A stretch of 64,000 nt of DNA, taken from the NCBI GenBank assembly GCA_018136815.1, contig CM030932.1, forward strand, positions 4,874,407-4,938,406. The letters run 5' to 3'. This DNA comes from Isochrysis galbana (Eukaryota > Haptophyta > Isochrysidales > Isochrysidaceae). The notes beneath the pieces were generated by a model. The model was given only the letters and a program-made list of their open reading frames with translations. It had not been told where the DNA came from and searched no databases. The position numbers and the translations under genes were made by a program. This document shows positions 19,808 to 30,995 of the stretch, piece by piece (within the stretch, counting starts at the first letter, position 1; every line of letters starts with the position of its first letter).

Positions 19808-20420
19808 TATCGCGCTGGATGCCAGGAAGCAGCCAGGGCGGCAACAAAAAGCAGTAGGGTCATGACAGACAGTGAGAGAGACAGTGGTACAGGGGTGAGA
19901 GAGGTCAGAACCTGGGACACCTGGGGGCACTGGGGATCTCAAGATACCCCTGGGGCACGGTGATTCTACAACGATCACACACGCACAAACCCTTACATAT
20001 ACCCCACCACGGTTCTTTGGATAATACTCTGAGACAAACAGGAAGGCGTGCGAGGGAACAAAGAAGGAATCAAGGATTTAGGGAATTGGCGAGTATTGCC
20101 TTAGTATGAGCCGATGAAGCGTCGTGAGTGTTGATGAAGGTGAGATTCCTTAGGTGCACTAAGTCGATCTAGAGTGAGCTGAGATCCCCAAGATGAAGGC
20201 GAGGTCTAGAAGTCGATGTGCAAATGACTCGGGAACCCCAAGAACTCGATGTGCATCGACTGCAGATGATAATGTAGAGAAGAGTCCAGAAGGTGGTGCA
20301 CATGATGAAAGAGGCTGATGACTTGATGAAAAGGAATCTGGCAGACAAAGTTATCGGTAAAGCCGATTCTATCGGTAAGGACCAATGGGTTGTGTTGGCA
20401 GATGACGGCACTCTGTGATA
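19808..20420 (-). repeat. 5' LTR of copia element (613 bp)
   Basis: Same sequence as 14753-15371 apart from the 6-bp indel; outer edge abuts GCGAC at 20421. Confidence 0.9.
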
Positions 20421-20425
20421 GCGAC

Positions 20426-21139
20426 GAGCTGCGTCGCTCGCGGAGGCGCGGAGGCGGAGGGTGACAGCTTCCTCCCTCGGTCCCTCGGGATGGGGATGGC
20501 GATGATCCCTCCCGAGCAACGCGCAGCCGAGGTGGTGGAGAACTGGAGAACGAGGAGGCGGGAGGAGGAGGAGAGCGACGACGACTACGAGCCCTTGTGG
20601 CGTACGGCCGGCAAGAAAGACCATCACCCCGGGCCTCGCAGCCTTCTTTGCGGACTACGGCGACAGGCAGCGACGTCAGCGACGACAGCGACATGGACAA
20701 CATCCCCGACATCGACCTGACGACTGACGAACGAGGTCGAGGTGAGCGTGGGCACGACGCTGCTGCACACGGACACGGACCTGGGCGAGTGCGAGGTGAA
20801 GCACACCGTCAACGGCACCATGTACGCGCGCGAGCAACGAGCACGTGCAGGTGGAGTTCTTTTCCACGGACGGAGCTCAATCAATCAACAAGAACAAGAT
20901 CGTCAGGCGTTGGGTGCGACGAGCTGATTTACGACCGAGAACTCGGACGTCAACTGCGGGCGCCTCGTCGAGCGCCTCTACCCGCTACCCGTCGCTCAGT
21001 CCGGGCCATCGAGTGGCGGCAGCGATCCATCGCAACCATCTACCGGCGAGGCTTTCGACGAGGCCCCAGCGCTCGCAGCTCGCAGCACACAAGCGGGACA
21101 AAAAGCAAAAGCATTTACCCCCCGTAGGCCCGTAGGGGT
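20426..21139. other. Possible degraded coding region, both frames open
   Basis: Plus-strand frames give acidic and Arg-rich text (EENWRTRRREEEESDDDYE-like at 20535-20600, then SVGTTLLHTDTDLGECEVKH in another frame near 20750). Codon-like composition with frame changes suggests a decayed gene, but no family is recognised. The copia insertion lies at its left edge. Confidence 0.3.
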
Positions 21140-22951
21140 GCGTGGTGCGCGTCGAAGCAATTCGCATAAGAATAAGACGCCCGAACCGCTCCGCACAGGG
21201 GCAAGAATGCGCCGGATGAATACGGGCAGGTGGGCAGGGTCCATAGGGACCCACCCAGTCCCCCGTGCAGCAGCTCCTTATTGCGGTGGTGCCCATGAGC
21301 CCATGAGCCATGAAAAAAAAATCTTGAAGGTGCTGCCCATGATCCATGAGGCAACCACCGCGGCTTGGGCGAGGCAGAGCGTAGAGCGCCATCGCCGATC
21401 GCATCGCCGACCGTATATCACAGGATAAGATTCTCACTACATTCACATTCACGCGCACGCACATTCACACAAACGCACGCGAAACTAATAGTAATAAAGT
21501 AAGAGCGTGCGAGGAAATTTTTGTGCCGCAAGAATGTCTCGCGCGGATTCGAAACGGCCGCGAGGGAGAAGAGAGAAGTAGAGACCTCAGTATAATCATA
21601 TAGAGGTTAGAATGAGCAAGAGAGAAGTAGAGACCTCAGTATAATCATATGGAGGTTAGAATGAGCATCCATGATGCATGATATGGACGTATCCATATCC
21701 ATATCCATAATAGCTCCCTTCTCTATCTAGTTTGCTCCCCATTCTAATGCCTACCATGGACTCTACAGAGGATGTTACATCGCTCAACACTCCTCTCCTT
21801 ACTTACGCTCCTCTCCTTACTTACGCTCATCCTGATGGCCACAATCTGGCTTGGCACAAGCATAAGCCAGCCACTCACATTCAAAAATTTTTTTGAGAAG
21901 ATTCAGCCACTCACAATGAGTGTGCCCTGTGTCCCGTGTCCAGTGCCCCCAATTTTGGTATCTTTGAACGCGTGATGAAGTAAGAGGATGCAGGATGCAC
22001 GGCGTGGCGCGATGTCCTCCTACCTCAACCTCAAGGAGCCCCGTGGCGCACGAGCCGATGATGGCGCCACGTGCCACATGTGCAAGTGCACGTTGGTTCC
22101 CCAAAGGCTCCAACTTGCCGCAGAAAGTTTTGCAAAACTCTTAAGCCCCCTCATTCATTCTAGCACGGCCCCTACATACAAGAACAAGCAACTGCCGCCA
22201 AGGCGCGGCAGGAGCCCAACCAAGTCCAAGGCTACGACGCAAAGCCCAAAAGCAAGGGCGGCAAGGGCAAGGGTATAGCACGTCCCCCCTCGGCGGATGT
22301 CGGGTGTGTCTCGGAGGCGGTAAGGAGCATTTACTGTTTCTCGTGGCTCTCAGCTTCAGAAGGGTGTTCTCATGATGCTCCCCAAGAATTTGATGTTCCC
22401 AGTACTCTACACAACTCGTAGGCGAGCGGATCGCAATCCAATCTGACCGATTTTTAGTGATTGCGTTTGTTTGCAGACCCACAAAGCCAGAGCCCAAAGA
22501 GCTCCCGACTGTGTCCATTGTAGGACACACAAGGCACCCGCCGTGAGAGAGAGCACACGAAGTGGGGGCGTTACGGTTGCGGTACCCGCCTGTTGAACAG
22601 CCATGATGAGTAGGACCGGACATGCCCGTCACATGCTTTCTATACGATCATTACCAGCAACATGATGAGCATGAGAGATGTTCGACGATGGTATTAAAGT
22701 CTCCATCACTCTATTTGGATAATGGCGAGATTATGCAAGTGAGGGTCCCACCAATCGGTGGTGAGGCCGAGCCGTCGCAACCAGAGCATGTGTTGCTAGA
22801 TGCCTTGGATAGGGCGAAGCAGGGCACTGTCTTCGGTCGCCAGACAACGGGCGTGGTGACTCTGCGCGGGTCATGTAACCCCCCGACTGATCGTGCCGCC
22901 TAGTGTCAAAATGCCGAGTTTGTATGCAGCCGGACAAAAGCCTGCGGTTCC
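21140..22951. other. Long intergenic region
   Basis: Holds a 49-bp tandem duplication (21570-21667), CA/AC-rich stretches near 21440 and short frames without motifs. A minus-strand frame at 22407-22604 (MAVQQAGTATVTPPLRVLSL) has a hydrophobic segment but no other support. Confidence 0.4.
21570..21667. repeat. 49-bp tandem duplication
   Basis: Units 21570-21618 and 21619-21667 (AGAGAGAAGTAGAGACCTCA...) differ by a single base. Confidence 0.9.
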
Positions 22952-23945
22952 TTACGGAAACTTGGTGAACTGGATCACCTTTTGGGTGATCTCCCATCCG
23001 GTGGGCACCTGCCAAGTGAAGAGGGCGACGGCGATGGCATTGAACGCAATATGCGCTGAGCGCGCCGAGTCCTTGCCCTTCTGCATGAGCGGAACCAGGG
23101 AGGCCGCCATGGCCCAGCACACGACTACACCAGCGCCAGCGTATAGATGGGGACCGGGGAAGAGCTTCTGAGCACGCAGGAAGGTGTTGACTGGTCCCTC
23201 GATAGCAAATGCAGTGCCAAGCCCGAGTATGACTGAACCGACCTGTGCGCGAGCGCGGGGCTTAGATGTGGACACGCGTGCAGCGATAAAGAGTCAAGGT
23301 CTGCTTGATGGGATCATTGCTCAACCGCGGTCTGTTTTCGGAACCAACTGCTTGAAGGCAGGTCGACAAGGCCGAGCTGAGGCATCGGACAATGTATGTG
23401 GCGCGCACCTGATAGTGCTTCTCCCGGAGATTGTTGGAGGCGAGGTCCTTTCGCGTAGCGGATAGCTCATCGATCTGCGACTGGAGTGCGGAAACCTGGG
23501 CGGAGAGAGATGGGTTGATCTCGCCCTCAGCGAGCGCATCGAGCTTCGCCTTCGGACCCTTCAGCTGCGCCTTGAGCTCGTTGATCTCATCTCCAATCTC
23601 GCGCAGCCGGCGCCACTGGAAGCCTGTGAATGCGGCCCACGCGGTCGCGGCGTAGCAGACGGCCATGATGGTGGGGTGCGCCAGTGACACGATGCGCCCT
23701 TCAAAGATTCCATACTCTCCGCCCTTGGCCAGGGCTGCCTCAGGCTGCGCGACCGCGAGTGCCGCTGCTGCAGCACCCCACAGCGCGGCGGGGCGAGACA
23801 AGTGGGCGGCGGTAGCGGGCTGCGCGCTGGCGTGGAGGCCGAGCGGGTCAAACTGTGGAGCACCGAGCCGCGTGCTGACCTTGTGCATCGGCGGCAGCGT
23901 GAGCGCTGCCGCGAGAGGCACGGCAACAGAGAGGAGAGCGCACAT
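22952..23945 (-). CDS. Plastid-targeted DUF4079-type membrane protein
   Basis: Two exons: 23945-23409 and 23242-22952. The 166-nt intron is phase 0 with a GTGCGC donor. The 275-residue product starts with a signal-peptide-like segment (MCALLSVAVPLAAALTLPPM), a transit-like region and a second hydrophobic stretch ending AALAKGG, which resembles a thylakoid-transfer signal. The mature part has GRIVSLAHPTIMAVCYAATA (first span), a Gln/Glu/Leu coiled segment (about 110-165), then LREKHYQVGSVILGLGTAFA, GPHLYAGAGVVVCWAMAASL and a final span ending GWEITQKVIQFTKFP. The LREKHYQ-to-QKG order with several short helices is typical of DUF4079 proteins of cyanobacteria and plastids, whose role is unknown. 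It shares a divergent upstream region with the amidohydrolase gene. Confidence 0.85.
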
Positions 23946-24179
23946 GGGGCGGGGGGGGAGAGCGACTGGGGGAGGGGATGTGAGATAGACGGGAAGGAGA
24001 GAGAAGAGAGGGAGGGAGGTAAAGGTAAAGGGTTCAGAGTGAAGAGAATAGTGAGGGTCAGAGAAGAGATTTCTAGGGGGGAGGGAGGGGGGGGGGGGGG
24101 GAAGAGGAGAGCGCGACGACGGCGAGGCCGAGAGGGGGGGGAGGTTGCGACCCGGGGGGGGGGGGGGGGGGGGGGGCGC

Positions 24180-24241
<62 letters not shown>

Positions 24242-24252
24242 AGGGAGAGGCA

Positions 24253-24287
<35 letters not shown>

Positions 24288-24893
24288 GCTCCCCCCCCCC
24301 CCCCCTCCCGCCCCCCCCCGCCCCCCCCGACGGCGGTGCGGCGCTGCTGCGGCTCTCTCCCGCTCAGTTTTTGTTTTTCTCGCTCGCTCGCTCCCCCTCT
24401 CCCTCTCTCTTCCCTCCTTCTAACATCGCGCTCTGCCTCTCGTTTGTACTCGTGGACACTAAAGTACAAGGTACAATACTTGCGCTTCTGTAGGACCAGA
24501 TCCCTCTCTCTACAAAAGCTCAAGTATTGTAGAGAGAGGGATTTGGCCCTGCAAAAGTAAAGAGTCACCTCCTCATCTCGTCCGGTTCCTTCCAATGTTC
24601 ATAGGAGCTTTACTCGTACATCCCCCCTGACTCTCGCTACAAATCTCTTCACTCTGTCCTGCGTACCACATTTACCTTTCCCTCCCTCCCTCTCTTCTCT
24701 CTCCTTCCCGTCCTCGAGCACCTCTCGCTCTCTCCCTCTCTGTGCCCGCCCCCCCTCTCGTCGCTCTCGCCGCATCCGCCCCCGAAACATCTCCCCTCCC
24801 TCGTCTTGGACGGATCTTTTTTTGTACTAGTACAGCGAGTATTTGGGCTCTCGGGGCCACTCAAGCAAGTAGAGCTTTCCTCCCTCGCGCGCG
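23946..24893. promoter_or_regulatory. Divergent intergenic region with long purine/pyrimidine mirror tracts
   Basis: Lies between two divergent starts. It holds G runs of about 13 and 21, a GA repeat of about 50 bases (24182-24231) and C runs near 24292-24330. Then come CT-rich bases toward 24893. Each gene thus sees a pyrimidine-rich sense-strand leader. Long frames read from this tract are artefacts. Confidence 0.6.
24500..24542. repeat. 16-bp perfect inverted repeat
   Basis: ATCCCTCTCTCTACAA (24500-24515) pairs with TTGTAGAGAGAGGGAT (24527-24542) around an 11-base loop in the divergent promoter region. Confidence 0.85.
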
Positions 24894-25871
24894 ATGGCGC
24901 TGCCGGCCGAGATCGTCGACTGCCACCACCACTTCCTCGACCCGGAGAACAACGGGTTCCAGGGATTCCTCAAGTCACTCGGCGCGCCTCAGTACCTTCC
25001 TGAGGCGTACGACGCCGACGCCGACGGGCTGCCCATTCGGCAGACGGTGCACGTCGAGGCTCTGCCTGATGATGGCCACGCGGAAGTCGAGTGGGTCGCT
25101 AGGCTGATGGCGGCAGGAAGGGCGCCGCGTGTCGCCGCTATCGTCGGGCAGGTCGACCCATCGGCCTCTGACGCCGACGCACAGCTCGACCGCCTCATGG
25201 CCTTGTCACCCGCAGTGCGAGGCATCCGGTACATCATCGACTACGATGGCGAGTGGGACGGCGGCAAGTCAAACGCCACGCATGTGGCAGTCTCACGACA
25301 TGGCAAGGACTATCTACGCGACCCTGTGTCCGCCGCAGAATTCGAGCGCGGCATTGCCCTTCTTGCTCAGCGCGGTCTCTCCTTTGACCTGCAGTGCTGC
25401 CCTGCGCAACTGCCGGCAGCGGCTGCCATCTTTGCTCGGCACCCAGACCTCTGCGTCTGCATCGATCACATGGGCAAGCCGCGCCACCTTGAGGCTGATG
25501 GCGGCGCGGCCGACGACGCAAAATTAGCCGAATGGCGGGCGGGGATGAAACTGATGGCGGCGTTGCCGCAGGTGCACATCAAATTGTCGATGCTTGGATA
25601 TGCCGTTCCTGGTTGGCACTCCAATGAAGCAAAGGAGGCTCTCATCCGTTCACTTGTGCGCGAGACGATCGCGTTGTTTGGCGCAAAGCGGTGCATGTTC
25701 AACTCCAATTGGCACGTGAATGGTGCTGTCTCGAATTCGGACGGCAAGGACGCCGACGGGCCTAGCATGCGACAGCTTTTTGAAAGCTTTGCGAGATGGG
25801 TTGCCGACATGTCCAAAGAGGACCAGGCAGCGCTCTTTGCCGAGAATGCGAGGCGCTTTTATCGCATCTAG
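24894..25871 (+). CDS. Amidohydrolase-2 family metal-dependent hydrolase
   Basis: A single-exon 325-residue protein. It begins EIVDCHHHFLDP, the HxH metal site of the amidohydrolase-2 (PF04909) TIM barrel. It continues through TVHVEALP, VRGIRYIIDYD, LSFDLQCCP, CVCIDHMGKP (barrel His/Asp region), HIKLSMLGYAVPGW and CMFNSNWHVNGAV. In this family the last motif usually contains a catalytic Asp in the form GSDxP; here the equivalent is FNSNWHV, so Asn replaces the usual Asp or the ligand set differs. Relatives hydrolyse lactones or decarboxylate aromatic acids; the substrate here is unknown. No targeting peptide is apparent, suggesting cytosol. The ATG at 24894 is the first in frame and matches the domain start. 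Confidence 0.88.
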   Translation: MALPAEIVDCHHHFLDPENNGFQGFLKSLGAPQYLPEAYDADADGLPIRQTVHVEALPDDGHAEVEWVARLMAAGRAPRVAAIVGQVDPSASDADAQLDRLMALSPAVRGIRYIIDYDGEWDGGKSNATHVAVSRHGKDYLRDPVSAAEFERGIALLAQRGLSFDLQCCPAQLPAAAAIFARHPDLCVCIDHMGKPRHLEADGGAADDAKLAEWRAGMKLMAALPQVHIKLSMLGYAVPGWHSNEAKEALIRSLVRETIALFGAKRCMFNSNWHVNGAVSNSDGKDADGPSMRQLFESFARWVADMSKEDQAALFAENARRFYRI

Positions 25872-27493
25872 CCTCCTCATCGATCGGCAGGTCTATGTAG
25901 TCCTCTGTACCGCGGCATCGGTGGGTGGGTGGGGTGGGGGTAAGTAAGCTTGTTCATGTCTCGTGATTTCACTTTGAAAATTTCCAGGAGCCGAACGGGG
26001 GTGCTTGCCGCCATTTGTACGTGCCATGTGTTACTAGTTACTAGGTAGCGCAGTATGCAGTATAGGTACAGGTTTAGGGGGGAAACCATCTGAAGATTAC
26101 CTTTCCCTTCCCCCTTTCGTTCCCTTGTTTTCGGTTTCCGGGGTGCCGCCCAGGTGCGCTACCTTGGGCCCGGTTCGGGTGGTGGGTGCTCCAGGAGGGC
26201 CTATTATGTTTCGTATTTTGGCCTCTTTGGCTGTGTTGCCTGTTTTTGCGTCCGCGGTGGCTTCTTCCATTGCTGGTTTTTCGTCTCTTATAAGTGGTGA
26301 AGTCGTTCCGGGGTAGGTACAAGTTTAGGAACAGAGTATTAATACTAACTACTAATACTAATACTATCCCGGCCATTCACTCTTTTTAAACCACCTGAAT
26401 GTTACTACTAGCTACTAGTACCACTACTGCCACTAGCCCACTACTATCACGACAGCCCTCAGCGCACTTGCACTTGCCTGTACACCTTGACGCTTGACGC
26501 GTGCCGATGCCTTCGACACTTGCACTTGACACACAAACACATGTGTGCATGTGTGTATGTGGCTCATTTTGTATCTTCCCCCCTCGCAGACCTCTCAGAC
26601 CCCGGCTCCCGGCTCCCAATAGGCCGCAACCTCAGATCAGTTTCAGTTTGTTTAGAACCTACTTTTATAAGTGGGGATCAATGGTCAATGGGGGTCTCGC
26701 GCCTCGCGCCCCCCTCAGGCGAGAAGCGTTCAATCACCATATCACCATCAGGCTAATTCTGAACTTTGCTATAGATAGCTATAGGGATTCATGAACACTT
26801 CTTGTCTTCACTCCGTCGCGAACACCCTCCTGGGTGGGCCTGTTTGACAGTTGACCGCCCTACAAATCACACAAATCGCACCATTTTGGATTTTGTGGCG
26901 AAGTGTTCTTGGTTTTTCGTTGCGGCAGCGGCAGGTGGGCCCCCCTGCCCCCTTTCCCTTTCCCTTTCCCTGGAAGTTTTTGTGGGCTTTGGGCTTTGGA
27001 GAACGGACAAAAATGCAGACCGCAGCCCCCCGATAACAGTAGCTACTACTTGTAGTTAAAACCCTCTTTGACCACCATAATAGTTCCGAGATCAACGATC
27101 TGCGGCTTTTCCAATAGCAGGAGCATTGCTGCTTTGCTTGGGCGGTTGCGGTTGCGCTGTGTGCTGTGTCGATGTCAGGCGCGGACCCGGCGCTAGATTT
27201 CCGTCCTCTCCAAGAGGACTATTGTAAGCGCTACGAACGAGAACGAGAACGCGTGCGACTCGATGGCAGATCACAGGAACACCGTAAGTTCTCGATTTGA
27301 CACTTGAACTCTTGAACACTTAACACTTGAACTCGGTGCGTCGGTGCGAGGTGGGAGAGAGAGAGAGAGAGGGAGCGGCGAACGATCGGTCGGTACGATT
27401 TGACCGGGAGAAACTCCGCACCGACGCCTACCCCCCCTTTCCCCCGGCGTGCTTTCTCCCCTTCCCCCCGACCCCCCCCCCCCCCTCTCCAGC
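25872..27493. other. Repeat-rich intergenic region
   Basis: From 26086 (CCATCTGAAGATTACC) to about 26330 a retroelement 5' region resembles 54.8-55.0 kb, including a frame MFRILASLAVLPVFASAVAS. At 26657-26715 a hairpin-array end appears (CTACTTTTATAAGTGGGG). At 26880-27070 a further dispersed repeat (GGCGAAGTGTTCTTGG ... AAAACCCTCTTTGACC) recurs at 29760-29880 and 31530-31670. No host gene seen. Confidence 0.45.
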
Positions 27494-27658
27494 ATGTCGT
27501 TCTGGGCCTTCGCCAAGTGGTACCCCTTTCGGCCGGAGATCAGGCCGTTCACGTTCGGCCTCTTCGCCACATGGTTCCTTCTTGGGCCCATGATGGCTGG
27601 AGGCTCCGCTGAGGCCAAGAAGGCCAGCAAGTACCTCAACCCACCAAAGCACCATTGA
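27494..27658 (+). CDS. Small single-span membrane protein, possibly ATP synthase j-like
   Basis: A 54-residue protein MSFWAFAKWYPFRPEIRPFT, then a hydrophobic segment (GLFATWFLLGPMMAGG), then a polar Lys-rich end (AKKASKYLNPPKHH). A short aromatic/Pro head, one membrane span and a KY-N-P tail resemble mitochondrial ATP synthase subunit j (ATP18) in outline. The similarity is too weak to name. The ATG is preceded by a long C/T tract ending CAG, so an upstream noncoding exon is possible. The frame is also open upstream for 15 codons. Confidence 0.5.
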   Translation: MSFWAFAKWYPFRPEIRPFTFGLFATWFLLGPMMAGGSAEAKKASKYLNPPKHH

Positions 27659-28899
27659 GTGTGGTCGTTGTCGTGAATTTGTGTGGGGAGGGGGCAATGC
27701 GAGGATGGCGCAGAGTCGACTACGGAAATCGCGTGATATCGACTTGTGTGGTTCGCCGTGAGCCACTACGCCACAGACAACGCTTCTGCCTCGTGTCGCA
27801 GCTCTTTGATAGCTTCCCGAGCAGCGACCTGTATGCCTTGTGAGATCCACTGTGGGGGAGGGCAGGAAGAGGAAAACTCCCCGGTAGTGGTGGGCGTGTT
27901 GTCGTGGCCCAGCGCAGGTCTAAGCGCATGCCATCTTCATTTCCGATTCTCGCTCGCGGTCACACGTTTGATCCGACGCTTGCATGTCAGACGCAAGCAC
28001 GTCAGCATGCGCAAGAACCTCACATTCTGACGATGGGTTACGCCATACTGTCAGACACGGGAGCCAAGCGGGAAGTGCTTAGAGGTTGAGTACCTACGTT
28101 ATGATGCTGTGATGTATGTGTCACGGGCGCAGGCGATGCAACAACAACTTTGACGAAGAACTACGAGCAATGCCACGCATACTGATGCAGGGTCTACTGC
28201 GACTAGACTGTGTTACTTGGTCAGCACAAGTGTGCGGACATTGGTGAGGCGCGTCTATTAGACACCCACGTCCGTGTGCCTCGTGCGCGTATGTAAGCAA
28301 GTCTCTCGACTCTGGTGGTTATGTAGTGGGGCTACGATACCGACTAAAACACAAGAAGCGAAAACACAAACGTTCATATCAATCACGATCAAGGCTCTCA
28401 CTCTCACTCTCGCGCTGAATTGTGAATTGGAATTGGAACTGCGACTTTAGGATAAAATAGTTTAACAATTTTTATGGGTGCTCAGCGAGCGCACGCAGAC
28501 GCGACGAGCGGGCGCGATCCACTGGGACGATGGGCCCAGAGGGGCCCATCCCCATCCCATCCCGTGCAGCAGCTCCATATCGCCCTGGTACCATCGCGGT
28601 AACCAAGGCGGCCGTGAGGAGAGAGAGCGACGCCATCGCTCGCGCTCTCTCCAGAACAGAACCGGATAAAATTCCTCTTACAACTCTCTCACACCACTAT
28701 CGAACGCATACACTCACGGTAACACGTAGATCACTAACGTAAACGGTAAACGGGACACGCGTAGAGAGAGGGGGTGAGCAGAAGAGGAAAGAGAAAAGGA
28801 GAGAGGGGGCCCGTCGCCTCTCCTCACGTGAAGAGAAGCCCCATTGGACTTAGGAAGTAAAAAAGAGGCCAAAGGGGGGAGGCAAGAGACAAGGGACCA
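27659..28899. other. Intergenic region, nothing assigned
   Basis: No frame with a recognisable motif. TATCGCCCTGG-type sequence near 28577 recalls LTR ends but no partner was found. Confidence 0.35.
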
Positions 28900-29460
28900 T
28901 CGGTGATAGGCGTTTCCCGGGTTGCGCGGCGCTTGAGCTTGAGCTTGAGCGCGGGAACGCGCAGACGATCTTGCACTCGCCGTTTGCCCATGCGCCCGGG
29001 CGGGTATTCGTGCGAGCGATTGCAGGCTTTGCCCTTGATCCATGATGTTCATGGGGCATTTCCTTCCCAATGGGGAAACGCTTGCAAAGTTCCGGTGTGC
29101 CGGTGTGTCCGGGTTCATGAACGGTTCATCGCCTCTTGGATCGTCTTTTTCGGTGGCGCCGTGCGCTTGCGCTGTTCGCGTTCAAGGCGCGCGGCCTTTT
29201 TCCTTTTTACACCCATACACCTACTCTCGCCCTCGCTCACGTTCGCGCTACCAAAAAGTCTTCTCCGTCGCCGCGCTCGCAAACACCTAAGGCCCCGTCT
29301 TCCCGCCTCCAGCCTCCAGCTCTGGATGAAATGGAGCCCGTCTCCCCCTCCGGGCCTCCTCAAGCTCAAGCCGCGCCTCCCGCCGTAAACTCTTCCTCTT
29401 CTCAGTCGCCGATTGGAGGTGTGGCAACTTCTAATCCGTCAAATGTAGGATGTAGGTGGG
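28900..29460 (+). mobile_element. LINE-like 5' region with Ser/Pro-rich ORF start (second copy)
   Basis: T-rich leader followed by frames with KSSPSPRSQTPKAPSS and GGVATSNPSNVG, similar in layout and motif to 5941-6640. The frame breaks shortly after. Confidence 0.35.
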
Positions 29461-30560
29461 AGCGAGATTCTCCAACGGCAACACGGAACACGGCAACGGT
29501 GCCTAGCCTACAAACAAGGAGGGGGCGTAAAACGTAGGCGATTCCTAAAGCAAAAAGGTCGATCGCGGATGCGACACCCCCTTGCTAGGATTCGAGCGTT
29601 TGCGCAAGGGAGACAGCGAGAGGGAAAGCTAAAAACGGAAAAAGGCGAAGGCCGAAGGCGCGTGGGCCAGTTCCAATTCTTTACCGTTAAAGCCTTAGTG
29701 CGTGTGCAGAGGCAAAGGCGGACGAAAGGGGGGCGAGGGGGGGGGGAGGGGTAAACCCCAACATTTTCCTCGGCAATTTTTCGTGGTGACAGGTAAGCAC
29801 CCCAGGAGTTTTTTCTTGGGCTTCGGAGAATGGTCGAAAAATGCAGCATGCTGCCCCCTTCATATGTCATATGTTAGTAATACAGCTCACTGTTTTGCAC
29901 CGCCCCAAACCCCAAAGCTGGAGGCGGCGAAGGCGGCCGCGGCTCGGTGGGATCGCGTGACGAGCCCGAGCGCAGAAATGAGAGAGAGAAATCCGTCGGG
30001 GAGAGAACTCTCTGCTTACCGGCTGGACCGCCCGCCGCTCTCGGTGCCCCCCCTTTTTCTGCCACAGTGACTACTATTACTACTACCACCACTTCACTCA
30101 CACCTTCACCTTTTGGCTTGCACACCCATTGCTTGCACTTTTGATGTCCATGGATGCTACGCCCGCATTGTACGCCAAATTGTACCGATCAATACGTGCC
30201 GCCCGCCAACCGCTACCGGGAGCCAACGTGGTATCCGGCCGTCATAAGGCAAGGAGAAAGGTGAGGTGCCATTAGGATACGCTGCATGATGGACTTTTGA
30301 TTACACACCATGGGAGAGTAGGGCATGCTGCCGGTGATTCTGTTTTGAATACCCTGGCGACGCGACGCGTACACTTAGCAAGTAGCGGTCGTAAGCATCA
30401 ACAGCAATTGCAGTTGTAGGCGGCATAGCCAAGCTGTCATAGCTTAGCGTCATGGATACATATGCAAGCACTGAGTGGCAAAGCGGCGGCCACTGCGCCC
30501 TTTGACCTACCTTGTGCTGAAGATTGCGAGTCTCCCAAGCCAATAAATAGCACCTTTCGC
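29461..30560. other. Intergenic with dispersed repeat copy
   Basis: 29760-29880 repeats the family at 26880-27060 and 31530-31670 (CGGAGAATGGTCGAAAAATGCAG-like). The rest holds no supportable gene. Confidence 0.4.
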
Positions 30561-30995
30561 TCACTTTGCCACAGCCAGCGCGATCACGCCGACAATGAAG
30601 GGCAGAATCAGGATGGACAGACCAATGTAGACAGCGGGGCTCTTGAGCTTCTCAGCATCCGTCATCGAGTCTATCCAACAGGATTAACGAGGCTTAGAAA
30701 CATTTTGGAATGTAAATGCACGCTGGGCATATCAGAGTGGGCACAAGGTCTTCCCTGACGGCGGCGCGTGTATGTACTCACCCATGTTGGTTTTGAAGAA
30801 CTCCTCCGGCTCCGAATCGCGTGACAGGCCACGTGGTGGCTCGTCCCCACCAAACTGTGCGATGGGCGTGAGTGCACGCGGGGCAATATAGGGGCGTGCG
30901 AGCGGTGCCGCGCCCAGCTGCAGCGAGAGCGCTCCCTCCGGCGCACAGACGAGCAGCGCGATAATCGCACAAAGCACGCGGCGAGCCGACTCCAT
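30561..30995 (-). CDS. Small plastid-targeted single-span membrane protein
   Basis: Two exons: 30995-30782 and 30670-30561 (intron 111 nt, phase 1, GTGAGT donor, TAG acceptor). The 107-residue product starts with a signal peptide (MESARRVLCAIIALLVCAPEGA), then a transit-like, Pro/Arg-containing stretch and an acidic FGGDEPPRGLSRDSEPEEFF. The second exon completes NMDSMTDAEKLKSPAVYIGL and one membrane helix (SILILPFIVGVIALAVAK) at the extreme C-terminus. A signal plus transit peptide with a C-terminal thylakoid-type span suggests a small photosystem or envelope protein; the exact family is not recognised. The splice restores one frame exactly. Confidence 0.75.

Larger units (their letters stand above)
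14748..20425 (-). mobile_element. Ty1/copia LTR retrotransposon, complete ends, internally deleted
   Basis: The target duplication GCGAC lies at 14748-14752 and 20421-20425. LTRs are 14753-15371 and 19808-20420. They differ by one 6-bp indel and no substitution that I can see, so the insertion is recent. The ends are TATC...GATA instead of the usual TG...CA. Coding is on the minus strand. A primer-binding site adjoins the 5' LTR and a G7 polypurine tract adjoins the 3' LTR. The polyprotein lacks protease and most of integrase. Confidence 0.92.

Noticed and set aside
19586-19978. Frames starting inside the copia LTR
   Set aside because: LTR sequence repeated at both ends; polyprotein start is more likely after the LTR.
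23561-24595. 344-codon minus-strand frame over the divergent promoter
   Set aside because: Mostly Ser/Leu/Pro/Arg from GA and C/G repeats; overlaps DUF4079 exon 1 in another frame.
29570-29640. Possible tRNA (GGATTCGAGCG-like T-loop)
   Set aside because: No matching acceptor or anticodon stem could be built; same for 40350 and 9250.
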